In this document: positions 33,883 through 42,008 of the stretch, piece after piece
Layout: each line of letters begins with the position of its first letter
How positions within the stretch are numbered: the stretch's first letter is position 1
From: Glycomyces lechevalierae
GTDB taxonomy: Bacteria > Actinomycetota > Actinomycetes > Mycobacteriales > Micromonosporaceae
DNA length: 56,718 nucleotides
Reading direction: 5' to 3'
Assembly: GCF_027622945.1 (NCBI RefSeq)
Contig: NZ_JAPZVQ010000004.1
Location: 281,091 to 337,808 of the forward strand
The notes under the pieces: generated by a model
The model's database searches: none
What the model was told of the DNA's origin: nothing
The model's input: the letters and a program-made list of their open reading frames with translations, nothing else
Made by a program: the position numbers and the translations under genes

Positions 33883-35151
33883 ATGCTCGGGGATTTTCGG
33901 ACCGAGGATGAGCGAGCGGACGCTCCCCGGAGCCACCGCCGCAAGGACTCCGGCAAGTCCCTGATCGCCATGACCGTCGTCGTGGCCCTGTTCGCCGTGA
34001 TCGGCATCGGCGGCTGGTGGGCGTACAACAACATCGTCAAGGACTACTTCATCGCCGAGGACTTCACCGGCGACGGCAACGGCAACCAGGTCGTCGTCAC
34101 CGTCGAGAGCGGCTGGCTCGTCTCCGACATCGCGGACCACCTCGAGGAGGAGGGCGTCGTGGCCTCCGCCAAGGCGTTCCTCAACGCCTCCGAGGACGAC
34201 GGCGACTCCGGCACCACCATCCAGCCCGGCTCCTATGCCATGGAAGAGGAGATGTCCGCGGCCTCCGCGCTGGCGTTCATGATCGACCCGGGCAACCTCA
34301 CGCTCGACCACGTCGTCGTCCCGGAAGGCAAGCGCAGCTTCGAGATCTACGAGATCCTCTCCGAGTACACGGGCGTCCCGGTCGCCGACTTCGAGGCCGC
34401 CGCCCAGGACCCCGAGGCGCTCGGCGTCGACCCGATCTGGTTCGAGGGCTTCAGCGACCGCCAGGTCAAGTCCGTCGAGGGCTTCCTCTTCCCGTCCGCA
34501 TACGAGTTCGACGAGACCATGACGGCCGAGCAGATGCTCACCGAGATGGTCAAGCGCTTCAACGAGACCATCGAGGAGATCGGCTTCCTCGACAAGCTCG
34601 CCGACATCCCCGACCCCGACCCCGACTACGACCCGAGCGCCATGGAGAACCAGACCTTCTACCCGCCCACGAACGGCGAGTTCAAGATCTACCCGTGGAT
34701 GGCCCTCCAGATCGCCTCGATCGTCCAGTCCGAGTCGGGCATCGCCACCGACGACCCGAAGATCGCCCAGGTCATGTACAACAAGATGTACCTCAACCCG
34801 TACTCGCACGAGCAGACCAACTGCAACTGCTTCGAGTCCGAGGCGATCTGGAACTACGGCCGCCTGATCAACGGCGACGACGCCGTCACCTCCGGCGAGG
34901 ACATCGACTGGGGCGCGGTCATGCGCGACCCGGACAACCCTTGGTCGCCCAGCGCGCCCGAGCACGCCGGCTACCTGCCGAGCGCCATCTCCAACCCCGG
35001 CGCCGCCGCGCTCGAGTCCGCCGCGAGCCCTGAGCCGAACGACTACCTGTTCTTCGTGACCGCCTTCGACGACGGCAGCGCCCTGTTCGCCGAGACCTAC
35101 GAAGAGCACCAGGAGAACACGAAGACCGCCGAAGAGAACGGCATCCAGTGA
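33883..35151 (+). CDS. mltG: Endolytic murein transglycosylase MltG
   Basis: A 422-residue inner-membrane lytic transglycosylase that cuts nascent peptidoglycan strands. It has a cytoplasmic N-terminus of about 25 residues, one membrane helix (about 26-46, SLIAMTVVVALFAVIGIGGWW), a LysM-like region and the YceG catalytic domain; the catalytic Glu is the one in ASIVQSES (about residue 283). The C-terminus has NPGAAALESAASPEPNDYLFFV, conserved in the family. The insert DIPDPDPDYDPS is locally acidic. The ATG at 33883 follows GGAGG that overlaps the end of ruvX. Confidence 0.93.
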   Translation: MLGDFRTEDERADAPRSHRRKDSGKSLIAMTVVVALFAVIGIGGWWAYNNIVKDYFIAEDFTGDGNGNQVVVTVESGWLVSDIADHLEEEGVVASAKAFLNASEDDGDSGTTIQPGSYAMEEEMSAASALAFMIDPGNLTLDHVVVPEGKRSFEIYEILSEYTGVPVADFEAAAQDPEALGVDPIWFEGFSDRQVKSVEGFLFPSAYEFDETMTAEQMLTEMVKRFNETIEEIGFLDKLADIPDPDPDYDPSAMENQTFYPPTNGEFKIYPWMALQIASIVQSESGIATDDPKIAQVMYNKMYLNPYSHEQTNCNCFESEAIWNYGRLINGDDAVTSGEDIDWGAVMRDPDNPWSPSAPEHAGYLPSAISNPGAAALESAASPEPNDYLFFVTAFDDGSALFAETYEEHQENTKTAEENGIQ

Positions 35152-35969
35152 TGCGGGCCGCGGTCCTCGGGAAGCCCATCGAGCACTCCCTCTCGCCGGT
35201 CATCCACAACGCCGGGTACGTCGCGGCCGGCCTGCGCGACTGGACGTACACGCGCCACGAGTGCGACGAGCCCGCGCTCGCCCGCTTCGTCGACTCGCTC
35301 GACGAGACCTGGGCCGGGCTCTCGCTCACCATGCCGCTCAAGGAGATCGCCCTCACCGTCGCGGACGAGGCGACGCCCGTGGCCGAGGCGATCGGCGCCG
35401 CCAACACGCTCGTGCTGCGCGGCGGCCGCCGCCTCGCGGACAACACGGACGCGCCCGGGATCGTGGACGCGCTCGCCGAGGTCGGCCTGACCTCGGCCGA
35501 GGAGGTGGCCGTGCTCGGCGCGGGCGGTTCGGCCCGCGGCGCGCTCGCCGCGGCCCAGGCCCTCGGTGCGAGCACGGTCCAGGTCTACGCCCGCCGCCGC
35601 GAGGCCATCGCCGAACTCGAACCGGTCGCCTCCGCGCTCGGGCTGCGGCTCGAGGCCCGGAGCTGGGAGGAGGCGGTGCGCGTGGGCGACGCCGACCTCG
35701 TGATCGCCACCGTCCCCAAGGGCGTCACGGACGGGCTGCACCCGAAGTGGAAGCCCGGCGCCGTCCTGTTCGACATCCTCTACGACCCCTGGCCCACCCC
35801 GCTCGCGGCCGAGGCCGAGGCGCAGGGCGCGCAGGTCCTCGACGGCCTCGCGCTCCTGCTCGCGCAGGCGGTGCGGCAGTGGACCCAGTTCACCGGCGTG
35901 GACGAGGCCCCCGTCACGGCCATGCGCGAGGCGCTGTACGCGGCGGTACCGTCGAGGAGAACGTCATGA
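35151..35969 (+). CDS. aroE: Shikimate dehydrogenase
   Basis: A 272-residue AroE, reducing 3-dehydroshikimate to shikimate with NADPH in the aromatic amino-acid pathway. Visible are GKPIEHSLSPVIHNAGY (substrate-binding Ser pair), SLTMPLK (catalytic Lys about 65), NTDAPG (catalytic Asp about 100), the nucleotide motif GAGGSARGAL, and the C-terminal DGLALLLAQAVRQWTQFTG. The ATG at 35151 shares one base with the mltG stop (TGATG); a GTG at 35148 is the alternative. It ends in ATGA, opening an eight-codon ORF. Confidence 0.93.
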   Translation: MRAAVLGKPIEHSLSPVIHNAGYVAAGLRDWTYTRHECDEPALARFVDSLDETWAGLSLTMPLKEIALTVADEATPVAEAIGAANTLVLRGGRRLADNTDAPGIVDALAEVGLTSAEEVAVLGAGGSARGALAAAQALGASTVQVYARRREAIAELEPVASALGLRLEARSWEEAVRVGDADLVIATVPKGVTDGLHPKWKPGAVLFDILYDPWPTPLAAEAEAQGAQVLDGLALLLAQAVRQWTQFTGVDEAPVTAMREALYAAVPSRRTS

Positions 35970-35992
35970 CCCACCCCTTGCGCGAACGCTGA
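35966..35992 (+). CDS. Eight-codon ORF bridging aroE and the DCC gene
   Basis: ATG at 35966 overlaps the aroE stop (ATGA) and is preceded by GAGGAGAACGTC, a good ribosome-binding site. It encodes MTHPLRER and stops 12 nt before the next gene. It may only serve to keep ribosomes moving to the DCC gene, which has a weak site of its own, or be chance. Confidence 0.3.
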   Translation: MTHPLRER

Positions 35993-36004
35993 ATCGAGAC
36001 CGGC

Positions 36005-36394
36005 ATGGACCACACCTTCCTCTACGACGGGGACTGCGCCTTCTGCACCAAGTCCGCGCAGTTCCTCGAGAAGCACGTCCGCACCACCGCGAAGGTCGTG
36101 CCCTGGCAGTGGGCCGACCTGGACGCGCTCGGCGTCACCCAGGCCGAGGCCGAAGAGGCCGTCCTGTGGATCGAGTCGAACTTCCAGGAGGCCGGGCCGG
36201 ACGCGATCGCGGTGCTCCTGCGCCGCGCCCAGTGGTACTGGCGGCCCATCGGCTGGACGCTCTCGTTCGGCTTCGTCTCGAAACTCGCCTGGCCGGTGTA
36301 CCGACTCGTCTCCCACAACCGCCACAAGCTCCCCGGCGGCACCGCCGCGTGCTCGCTGCCGCAGGCCGAACGCGACCGCCTCGCGGGCGGCTGA
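36005..36394 (+). CDS. DCC (DUF393) thiol-disulfide oxidoreductase family protein
   Basis: A 129-residue protein with the DCC hallmark near its N-terminus: YDGDCAFCTKSAQFL, i.e. a CxxC placed like that of thioredoxin-fold redox proteins. Hydrophobic stretches (GWTLSFGFVSKLAWPVY) and a closing NRHKLPGG are also typical. The family is thought to act in thiol redox chemistry and is often found beside, or fused to, HTTM (vitamin-K-carboxylase-like) membrane proteins, as it is here. Its reaction is not known. Confidence 0.9.
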   Translation: MDHTFLYDGDCAFCTKSAQFLEKHVRTTAKVVPWQWADLDALGVTQAEAEEAVLWIESNFQEAGPDAIAVLLRRAQWYWRPIGWTLSFGFVSKLAWPVYRLVSHNRHKLPGGTAACSLPQAERDRLAGG

Positions 36395-36427
36395 CGTTCC
36401 GTCGCAGGGCGAACGAGCCGGCTGTGG

Positions 36428-36433
36428 CATACT
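36428..36433 (+). promoter_or_regulatory. -10 element of HTTM module 1
   Basis: CATACT ends six bases before the GTG at 36440. The second module has the same CATACT-N6-GTG layout at 37853-37867, so the promoter was duplicated with the genes. Confidence 0.55.
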
Positions 36434-36439
36434 CGCCCG

Positions 36440-36907
36440 GTGCCGAAAGACGCTGCCGAGCCACCGCTGACGCGCCGAGGGAAACTCGCGCGGGTCGGGG
36501 CGACCCTCGCGATGGTCCTCGCGCTCGGGGCGACCTCGCTGTGGGGCACCGATGACCTCTTCCCGTTCTCGCCCTTCAAGATGTACTCGCACGCGCACGA
36601 TCCGGACGGGTGGGCGAACAGCACCAGCCTGATCCTCACCGACGCGACCGGCCGCAGCTTCTCCGTGGGCGACAACGACACCGGCTTCCGCCGCGCCGAA
36701 CTCGAAGGCCAGTTGAGCCGCTTCCGCGAGGACCCCGGGCTGCTCGCGCTCGTCGCCGAGGCCTACGAGGACGCCCACCCCGACAGCCCCGAGATCGTAG
36801 GCGCCGAAGTGCGCATCGTGCACTACGAGCTCAAGGACGGCGAGCGGACCGGCGCCGAACGGCTCGAGATCGCCGCGACCTGGACCGAAGGGAGCGAGGC
36901 GCCGTGA
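36440..36907 (+). CDS. HTTM-module accessory membrane protein, copy 1
   Basis: A 155-residue protein with one membrane helix (about 14-36, GKLARVGATLAMVLALGATSLW) and an outer domain that opens with the striking motif DDLFPFSPFKMYS and continues with GFRRAELEGQLSRF. The copy 2 protein at 37865-38326 shares FPF-x-PFKMYS, TGFRRAELEGQ, and the acidic C-terminal strand pattern, so they are paralogues. The stop overlaps the HTTM start (GTGA), so the two proteins are made together and probably work together. The family is not one I can name. The GTG at 36440 follows a -10 by six bases, suggesting a leaderless mRNA. Confidence 0.75.
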   Translation: MPKDAAEPPLTRRGKLARVGATLAMVLALGATSLWGTDDLFPFSPFKMYSHAHDPDGWANSTSLILTDATGRSFSVGDNDTGFRRAELEGQLSRFREDPGLLALVAEAYEDAHPDSPEIVGAEVRIVHYELKDGERTGAERLEIAATWTEGSEAP

Positions 36908-37821
36908 CCCGCTACGTGAACGGCTTCTTCTTCACGCCCGTGGCCCTCGGCCGGGTCGCCGCCATGCGCTTCCTCGCCGGGCTCTTCGTGTGGATCGAAT
37001 GGTGGGCGTACAAGCCGTTCATCATCCAGCACCGCTTCCTCCCCGAAGACCTCTACCAGCCGCTCCTCGTGGGCCGGCTGCTGCCGATCCCCGCCCCGAA
37101 CTACTGGATCGTCACCGGCACGCTCGTCGTCATGCTCGCGGCGGCGCTGCCGGTCATGTTCGGGTACCGCCCGCGACTGTTCGGGTGGATCCTCTTCATC
37201 GCGTACTTCGAGTGGATGCTCATCTACAACTCGTACGGCAAGGTCGACCACGCGAGCTTCGGCTTCATGGCGCTCCTGCTCGTGCTCTGCATGATGCCCG
37301 AGGCCCGCTGGGGCGACCGCGAGCACCTCTCCGAGCGGGTCGGGTGGGGCTTCAACCTCGTGCAGATCGCCGTGGTGTGCACGTACTTCCTCTCGACCTG
37401 GTCCAAGTTCCGCTACGGCGGTTTCGACTGGGCCAACTCCGGGGTCTTCACCTGGGCGATCATCCGCCGCGGCACCGTCTTCTCCGACTGGCTGCTCGAC
37501 TTCCCGGAGCTCCTCCACGCCGCCCAGTGGGGCATGGTCGCGTTCGAGCTGCTCACCCCGCTCGTGCTCTTCGTCTACCCGTGGAAGCGCCTGCAGTACT
37601 CGATCATCGCGTTCTTCTACGCCTTCCACGTCGCGATCTTCGCAGCGCTCACGATCAGCTTCCTCCCGCACCTGTTCGCCATGGCCTGCTTCCTGCCGCT
37701 CGAACGGATCGACCCCAAGGACCTCGCCCGCCGCGCCCGCGCGAAACTCAAGGGCCCCAAGGACATACCCCCAGCGCGCGACCGCGACGAGGCCGATCCC
37801 GAGCTCACCGCCGCCGGCTGA
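36904..37821 (+). CDS. HTTM domain membrane protein, copy 1
   Basis: A 305-residue polytopic protein of the HTTM family (horizontally transferred transmembrane domain, related to vitamin-K-dependent gamma-carboxylase). It opens FFFTPVALGRVAAMRFLAGL and has about six membrane helices. Segments shared with copy 2 include ALGRVAAMRFLAG, YGKVDH, VGWGFNLVQI, TWAIIRRGT and MACFLPLERIDP, over nearly its whole length. Bacterial HTTM proteins are not known to carboxylate glutamate; a redox or carboxylation role with the DCC protein is only inference. The tail is hydrophilic and basic. Confidence 0.88.
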   Translation: MTRYVNGFFFTPVALGRVAAMRFLAGLFVWIEWWAYKPFIIQHRFLPEDLYQPLLVGRLLPIPAPNYWIVTGTLVVMLAAALPVMFGYRPRLFGWILFIAYFEWMLIYNSYGKVDHASFGFMALLLVLCMMPEARWGDREHLSERVGWGFNLVQIAVVCTYFLSTWSKFRYGGFDWANSGVFTWAIIRRGTVFSDWLLDFPELLHAAQWGMVAFELLTPLVLFVYPWKRLQYSIIAFFYAFHVAIFAALTISFLPHLFAMACFLPLERIDPKDLARRARAKLKGPKDIPPARDRDEADPELTAAG

Positions 37822-37836
37822 CGCGGGGGAGTCCCC

Positions 37837-37856
37837 TATGGCACACCCGTGCCATA
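37837..37856. promoter_or_regulatory. Operator-like inverted repeat at HTTM module 2
   Basis: TATGGCAC-N4-GTGCCATA is a perfect 8-4-8 repeat that overlaps the CATACT -10 (37853-37858) of the second module. The first module keeps only the right half (GTGGCATA), so regulation of the two copies may differ. Confidence 0.6.
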
Positions 37857-37864
37857 CTCTTGCC

Positions 37865-38326
37865 GTGGATACCCAGTACGCGAAGGTGCGGCCCGCCGGG
37901 CGGGCCGTGCGCATCACGATCAGCATGGTCGTGCTCGCCCTCGTCACCGCCACCACCTTCTGGGGCGGGGACGACTTCTTCCCCTTCGCGCCCTTCAAGA
38001 TGTACTCGTTCTCCAAAGAGCTCGACGGCTGGGCCGGCTCGACCCGCGTCGAGGCCGTCAACGAGGAGGGCGAGCGGTTCAGCCTCACCGAGGCCGCCAC
38101 CGGCTTCCGCCGCGCCGAGCTCGAAGGCCAGAAGAGCCGCTTCGTCGAGGACCCCACGCTGCTGGAGTACATCGCCCAGGCCTACGAGAACACCAACCCC
38201 GACAAGCCCGAGATCGTCACCGTCGAGATCATCGAGCGCCGCTACCGGCTCGAGGACGGCCACCAGACCGGCGAGGTCACCGAGATCGTCGAGGCGACCT
38301 ACACCCGCGAAGGAGCCGACGCGTGA
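37865..38326 (+). CDS. HTTM-module accessory membrane protein, copy 2
   Basis: A 153-residue paralogue of the accessory protein at 36440-36907: one membrane helix (about 15-36), then DDFFPFAPFKMYSFSKELDGWAGS and ATGFRRAELEGQKSRFVEDPT. It begins at a GTG six bases after a CATACT -10 that is overlapped by the inverted repeat at 37837-37856; an ATG at 37838 lies inside that repeat and is not favoured. Its stop overlaps the HTTM copy 2 start by GTGA, as in copy 1. Function unknown. Confidence 0.75.
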   Translation: MDTQYAKVRPAGRAVRITISMVVLALVTATTFWGGDDFFPFAPFKMYSFSKELDGWAGSTRVEAVNEEGERFSLTEAATGFRRAELEGQKSRFVEDPTLLEYIAQAYENTNPDKPEIVTVEIIERRYRLEDGHQTGEVTEIVEATYTREGADA

Positions 38327-39276
38327 CGTCGCTTCCGTTGGCGCAGAAGGCCACCGGCTGGTTCTTCCAGCCCGTCGCGCTCGGCCGCGTCGCCGCGATG
38401 CGCTTCCTCGCCGGAGCGTTCATCTGGGTCGACTGGTGGTGGTACATGCCGTGGATCCTCGGCCACCGCCATGTCCCCGGCGAGCTCTACCAGCCGCTGT
38501 TCATCGCCCGGATCCTCCCGGTCTTCCCCGTCCCGAACCACTCGATCGTCGTCGGCACCCTCGTCGTCCTCCTCGCGGCCTCGATCCCCATGATGTTCAA
38601 CAAGGCCCCGCGCCTGTTCGGATGGATCGTGGCGGCCGCCTACTTCGAGTGGATGATCATCGCGATGTCCTACGGGAAGGTCGACCACGGCAAGTTCGGC
38701 TTCCTCATCCTGCTGTTCCTCCTGCCCACCATGCCGAAGGCCCGCTGGGGCGACCGCCGCAACCTCTCCGAGCACGTCGGCTGGGGCTTCAACCTCGTCC
38801 AGATCGGCGTGATCTGCACGTACTTCTTCGCGGCCTGGGCCAAGATCCGCTACGGCGGCTGGGAATGGGTCAACTCCGCGACCATGACCTGGGCGATCAT
38901 CCGCCGCGGCACCGAATACTCGACCTGGCTCCTCGACTACCCCTGGCTGCTGCGCCTCTCCCAATGGGGCATGGTCGGCTTCGAACTGCTCAGCCCCGTC
39001 GTGATGTTCGTGGCCGCCAAACGCCTCAAGTACGGCATCGTCGCGTTCTTCTACCTCTTCCACCTCACGGTGTTCCTCGCCGTCGAGATCAGCTTCCTGC
39101 CGCACATGGTCGCGATGGCGTGCTTCCTTCCCCTGGAACGCATCGACCCACGTGACCTAATTCGCAGAGCGCCCGAGCTGCCAGGCCGGATCCGCAGGAA
39201 ACTGCAGGCCCGGAATGGTATACCAGGCCCGCGGCGGCGCGAGGACACCGCGAAAGCGGCCGAGCCCACGTCCTGA
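38323..39276 (+). CDS. HTTM domain membrane protein, copy 2
   Basis: A 317-residue paralogue of the HTTM protein at 36904-37821, with about six membrane helices and the same landmarks (WFFQPVALGRVAAMRFLAG, MSYGKVDHGKFGF, HVGWGFNLVQIGVICTYFF, TMTWAIIRRGTEYS, MACFLPLERIDPRDL). Differences cluster in the first periplasmic/outer loop (WWWYMPWILGHRHVPGELYQ versus WWAYKPFIIQHRFLPEDLYQ) and in the basic C-terminal tail. The tandem copy of a whole two-gene unit, promoter included, points to duplication followed by divergence. A 10-bp inverted repeat follows at 39298. Confidence 0.88.
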   Translation: MTSLPLAQKATGWFFQPVALGRVAAMRFLAGAFIWVDWWWYMPWILGHRHVPGELYQPLFIARILPVFPVPNHSIVVGTLVVLLAASIPMMFNKAPRLFGWIVAAAYFEWMIIAMSYGKVDHGKFGFLILLFLLPTMPKARWGDRRNLSEHVGWGFNLVQIGVICTYFFAAWAKIRYGGWEWVNSATMTWAIIRRGTEYSTWLLDYPWLLRLSQWGMVGFELLSPVVMFVAAKRLKYGIVAFFYLFHLTVFLAVEISFLPHMVAMACFLPLERIDPRDLIRRAPELPGRIRRKLQARNGIPGPRRREDTAKAAEPTS

Positions 39277-39297
39277 CGCGCGGAAAACGAGTGGCCC

Positions 39298-39327
39298 GCT
39301 CCCACCGAAACTTCATACGGTGGGAGC
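39298..39327. promoter_or_regulatory. Inverted repeat abutting the ABC ATPase start
   Basis: GCTCCCACCG, ten bases, CGGTGGGAGC: perfect 10-bp arms ending on the base before the ATG at 39328. TACGGT (39316-39321), six bases before the ATG, lies inside it. It could be an operator, a hairpin hiding the GTGGGAG ribosome-binding site, or the end of the HTTM transcript. Confidence 0.6.
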
Positions 39328-40326
39328 ATGCCGATTCTCGAAGCCCAGTCCCTCACCAAGACCTTCCGCAGGCCTGACAAGGCCTCGGGGTTCAAGGGCG
39401 CCGTCAAACACCTGATGCAGCGCAAATACAAGAACTACACCGCAGTGGACGGCATCGACCTCTCGATCGAACCGGGCGAATCGGTGGCCTACGTCGGGCC
39501 CAACGGCGCGGGCAAGTCCACCACCGTCAAGCTCCTCACCGGCATCCTGCGCCCCTCCGAAGGCACCGTTCGGGTGATGGGCCGCGACCCGCACACCGAG
39601 CGCATCGCCAACGCCCACGACATCGGCGTCCTCTTCGGCCAGCGCACCCAGCTCTGGTGGGACCTGCCCGTCGAGGAGTCCCTGAAGCTCCTCAAGCACA
39701 TGTACGGCGTCTCCGACGCCGACTACAAGCGCCGCATCGAGAAATTCGACGAGCTGCTCGACCTCGGCGAGTTCATGCCCGCGCTGGCCCGCACGCTCTC
39801 CCTCGGCCAGCGCATGCGCGCCGACCTCGCGTGCGCGCTCATCCACGACCCGAAGATGGTCTACCTGGACGAGCCGACCATCGGTCTGGACATCTCGGTG
39901 AAGGACCGCCTGCGCGCGTTCCTGCGCGAGCTCGTCAACGACGGCACCACCCTGCTGCTCACCAGCCACGACCTGGCGGACATCGAGGAGGTCTGCGAGC
40001 GGATCGTCGTGATCGACAAGGGCGCCATCGCCTATGACGGCTCGATCGACCGGCTCAAGGCCCACTACATCACCACGAAGGCCGTGAACCTCTACCTCGA
40101 GGGCGCCGCGGACGTGCCGGAGCTGGCCGAGAAGTTCCCCGACTACGAGTGGGCCGCCGGCGAGGCGCCCTCCGAGGTCACCGTGACCTACGAGTCGGGC
40201 CGCTTCACGACCGCCGAGGTCCTGGGCTCGCTCACCGCGCAGCTCTCCCCGCGCGACCTCTCGCTCTCCGAACCGTCCATCGAGGACGTCATCCGCCGCC
40301 TGTACGCCGGAGAGCTCACCAAGTGA
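39328..40326 (+). CDS. ABC transporter ATPase (ABC-2 type exporter)
   Basis: A 332-residue ATPase: Walker A GPNGAGKST (about 56-64), Q-loop region FGQRTQLWWDLPV, signature LSLGQ in place of LSGGQ (about 158-162), Walker B MVYLDEPTIGLD and the H-loop TSHDL. The C-terminal extension of about 80 residues (from AHYITTKAVNLYLE) is typical of the drug/lipid-export DrrA-like class that pairs with DUF990-type permeases. The C-terminus EPSIEDVIRRLYAG is conserved. It is the only ATPase in the window and is followed by seven permeases, so it is probably the shared motor. Substrate unknown. Confidence 0.93.
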   Translation: MPILEAQSLTKTFRRPDKASGFKGAVKHLMQRKYKNYTAVDGIDLSIEPGESVAYVGPNGAGKSTTVKLLTGILRPSEGTVRVMGRDPHTERIANAHDIGVLFGQRTQLWWDLPVEESLKLLKHMYGVSDADYKRRIEKFDELLDLGEFMPALARTLSLGQRMRADLACALIHDPKMVYLDEPTIGLDISVKDRLRAFLRELVNDGTTLLLTSHDLADIEEVCERIVVIDKGAIAYDGSIDRLKAHYITTKAVNLYLEGAADVPELAEKFPDYEWAAGEAPSEVTVTYESGRFTTAEVLGSLTAQLSPRDLSLSEPSIEDVIRRLYAGELTK

Positions 40327-40395
40327 GCCGCCCGCACCCGTCGCTGCGCCCGCCGCTCGCGGGGCCCGTCTTCCTCAGACCGGAGTAATCGCTCA

Positions 40396-41193
40396 ATGAG
40401 CCATTCAATCGCGGTCGACCGCGCGCTCGTGGTCATCGCGTTCAAACGAAGACTCGCGTACAAGTCCCACTGGTTCTTCGGCCTCGCCATCGGCGGCGGC
40501 TCCATGCTCATCGCGATGGTCATGTGGCAGAACCTCATCGGCTCGGGCACGCTCTCGGGCTACGACTGGGACTCGATGCGGGCCTACACGATCATCGGGT
40601 TCGTGGCCGCCACCATGGTCTTCGGCGCCGCCGACTGGACCATGGCCGACCGGATCCTGGACGGCCACGTCGCGGTCGACCTCACCAAGCCCGTCGACTT
40701 CCAGCGCGCCCGCGCGGCCGAGTACATCGGGTCGATGCTCTCGACGTTCCCGACCGCGGTGATGGGCGTCGTCGCCGCCTGGCTCCTGTTCGACCCGCCC
40801 GGGCCGGTGTCGCCGCTCGCCGGACTGCTGACGGTCGTGAGCTTCGCGTTCATGTTCCCGCTGGCGTTCGGCCTGACGTACCTCTCGACCCTGGTGTGCT
40901 TCTGGACGAAGCGCTACCTCGGCATCATGTGGCTGCGCGAGGCCCTGCTCAGCTTCTTCTCGGGGCTCATGATCCCGCTGGCGTTCATGCCCGGCTGGCT
41001 CCAGGCCGTCGCCTGGGCCCTGCCGTTCCCCCATTTCACGACCACGCCGTCCGCGATCTACCTGGGGCGCGTCGACACCGCCGGCGCCCTGGGGCTCCTC
41101 GCCGCCGAAGCCGCCTGGGCCGTCGGCCTCTGGGTGCTCGGCTGGCTGGTCTTCCGCAGCGCGGTGAAGAGAGTGACGGTCCACGGTGGCTGA
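40396..41193 (+). CDS. ABC-2 type permease A1
   Basis: A 265-residue integral membrane protein with six predicted helices. It is the first A-type permease, marked by IAFKRRLAYKSHWFFG near the N-terminus, GYDWDSMRAY, VDLTKPVDFQRARAAEYIG (about 95-113) and the closing block IYLGRVDTAGALGLLAAEAAW ... KRVTVHGG. A2 and A3 share all these marks. It begins 69 bp after the ATPase and overlaps B1 by 8 bp, so A1 and B1 form a translationally coupled pair, presumably the two halves of a transmembrane channel. Family: ABC-2/DUF990-like. Confidence 0.88.
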   Translation: MSHSIAVDRALVVIAFKRRLAYKSHWFFGLAIGGGSMLIAMVMWQNLIGSGTLSGYDWDSMRAYTIIGFVAATMVFGAADWTMADRILDGHVAVDLTKPVDFQRARAAEYIGSMLSTFPTAVMGVVAAWLLFDPPGPVSPLAGLLTVVSFAFMFPLAFGLTYLSTLVCFWTKRYLGIMWLREALLSFFSGLMIPLAFMPGWLQAVAWALPFPHFTTTPSAIYLGRVDTAGALGLLAAEAAWAVGLWVLGWLVFRSAVKRVTVHGG

Positions 41194-42007
41194 CACGATG
41201 ACGCTCAAACGCGCGGTGCCCGCGCGGCACGTGTTCGCCATCTACTGGCGCACCTGGTTCGCGCAGATCCGCGCGATCGTCGAGTACCCGGCCGACCTGT
41301 GGGTCATGGCCTCCGCCGGGGCGGTCTGGAACATCCTCCAGTTCGCGTTCCTGGCCGTCCTGTTCGCGAACGTGCCGAACGTGGCCGGATGGGACTACCA
41401 CGAGATGCTGATGCTCTCGGGGCTCCTCAGCGTCGCGGGCGGCTGCAACGCGCTGTTCTGGGACGGCGCGTGGAGCACCGGCACGATGGTCATCAAGGGC
41501 GACATCGACTACCGGATCACCCGGCCGGCGCCCGTCATCATCCAGGTCGGCAGCTCCCACATCGGGATGCAGTCCATCGGCGAGGTGGTCTTCGGGGCCG
41601 CGATGTTCGTCTACGGCTGGATCGGCGCAGGGATCGGCTTCGCCGCCGTGCCGATCGGCGTCCTGGCGATCGTCTGCGCCGCGCTCATCCAGTGCGCGCT
41701 CGTGACGGCGCTGTGCGCGGTGAACTTCTGGATCAAGGGCCAGGCCTCGATCTTCGCGTTCCTGCTGATCGAGTTGCAGGGCAACGCGATGAAGATGCCG
41801 CTGGGGATCTTCCCGAGCGGCGTGCGGATCGTGGCGATGTTCCTCGTGCCGGTGGCGTTCGTCAACTTCGTGCCGGTCTCGGTCATCACCGGGCACATGT
41901 CCGCGTGGTGGCTCGCCGGCATCCCCGCGGCCGTGATCGGCTCGGTCCTGCTGGCCGTGGGCGTCTACCGCCTCGGCCTGCGCGCCTACGACTCGGCGGG
42001 CCACTGA
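41186..42007 (+). CDS. ABC-2 type permease B1
   Basis: A 273-residue membrane protein with six predicted helices, B-type: YPADLWVMA near the N-terminus, GWDYHEMLMLSGLL, FWDGAWSTGTMVIKGDIDYRITRPAPVIIQVG (cited here for the GDIDYRITRPAP core, about 105-116), FVNFVPVSVITG and the C-terminal RAYDSAGH. The core corresponds to the DxxLxRPxxP motif of the DUF990 (ABC2_membrane_6) family. It starts at a GTG inside the end of A1 and is followed one base after its stop by A2. Confidence 0.88.
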   Translation: MADTMTLKRAVPARHVFAIYWRTWFAQIRAIVEYPADLWVMASAGAVWNILQFAFLAVLFANVPNVAGWDYHEMLMLSGLLSVAGGCNALFWDGAWSTGTMVIKGDIDYRITRPAPVIIQVGSSHIGMQSIGEVVFGAAMFVYGWIGAGIGFAAVPIGVLAIVCAALIQCALVTALCAVNFWIKGQASIFAFLLIELQGNAMKMPLGIFPSGVRIVAMFLVPVAFVNFVPVSVITGHMSAWWLAGIPAAVIGSVLLAVGVYRLGLRAYDSAGH

Positions 42008-42008
42008 C

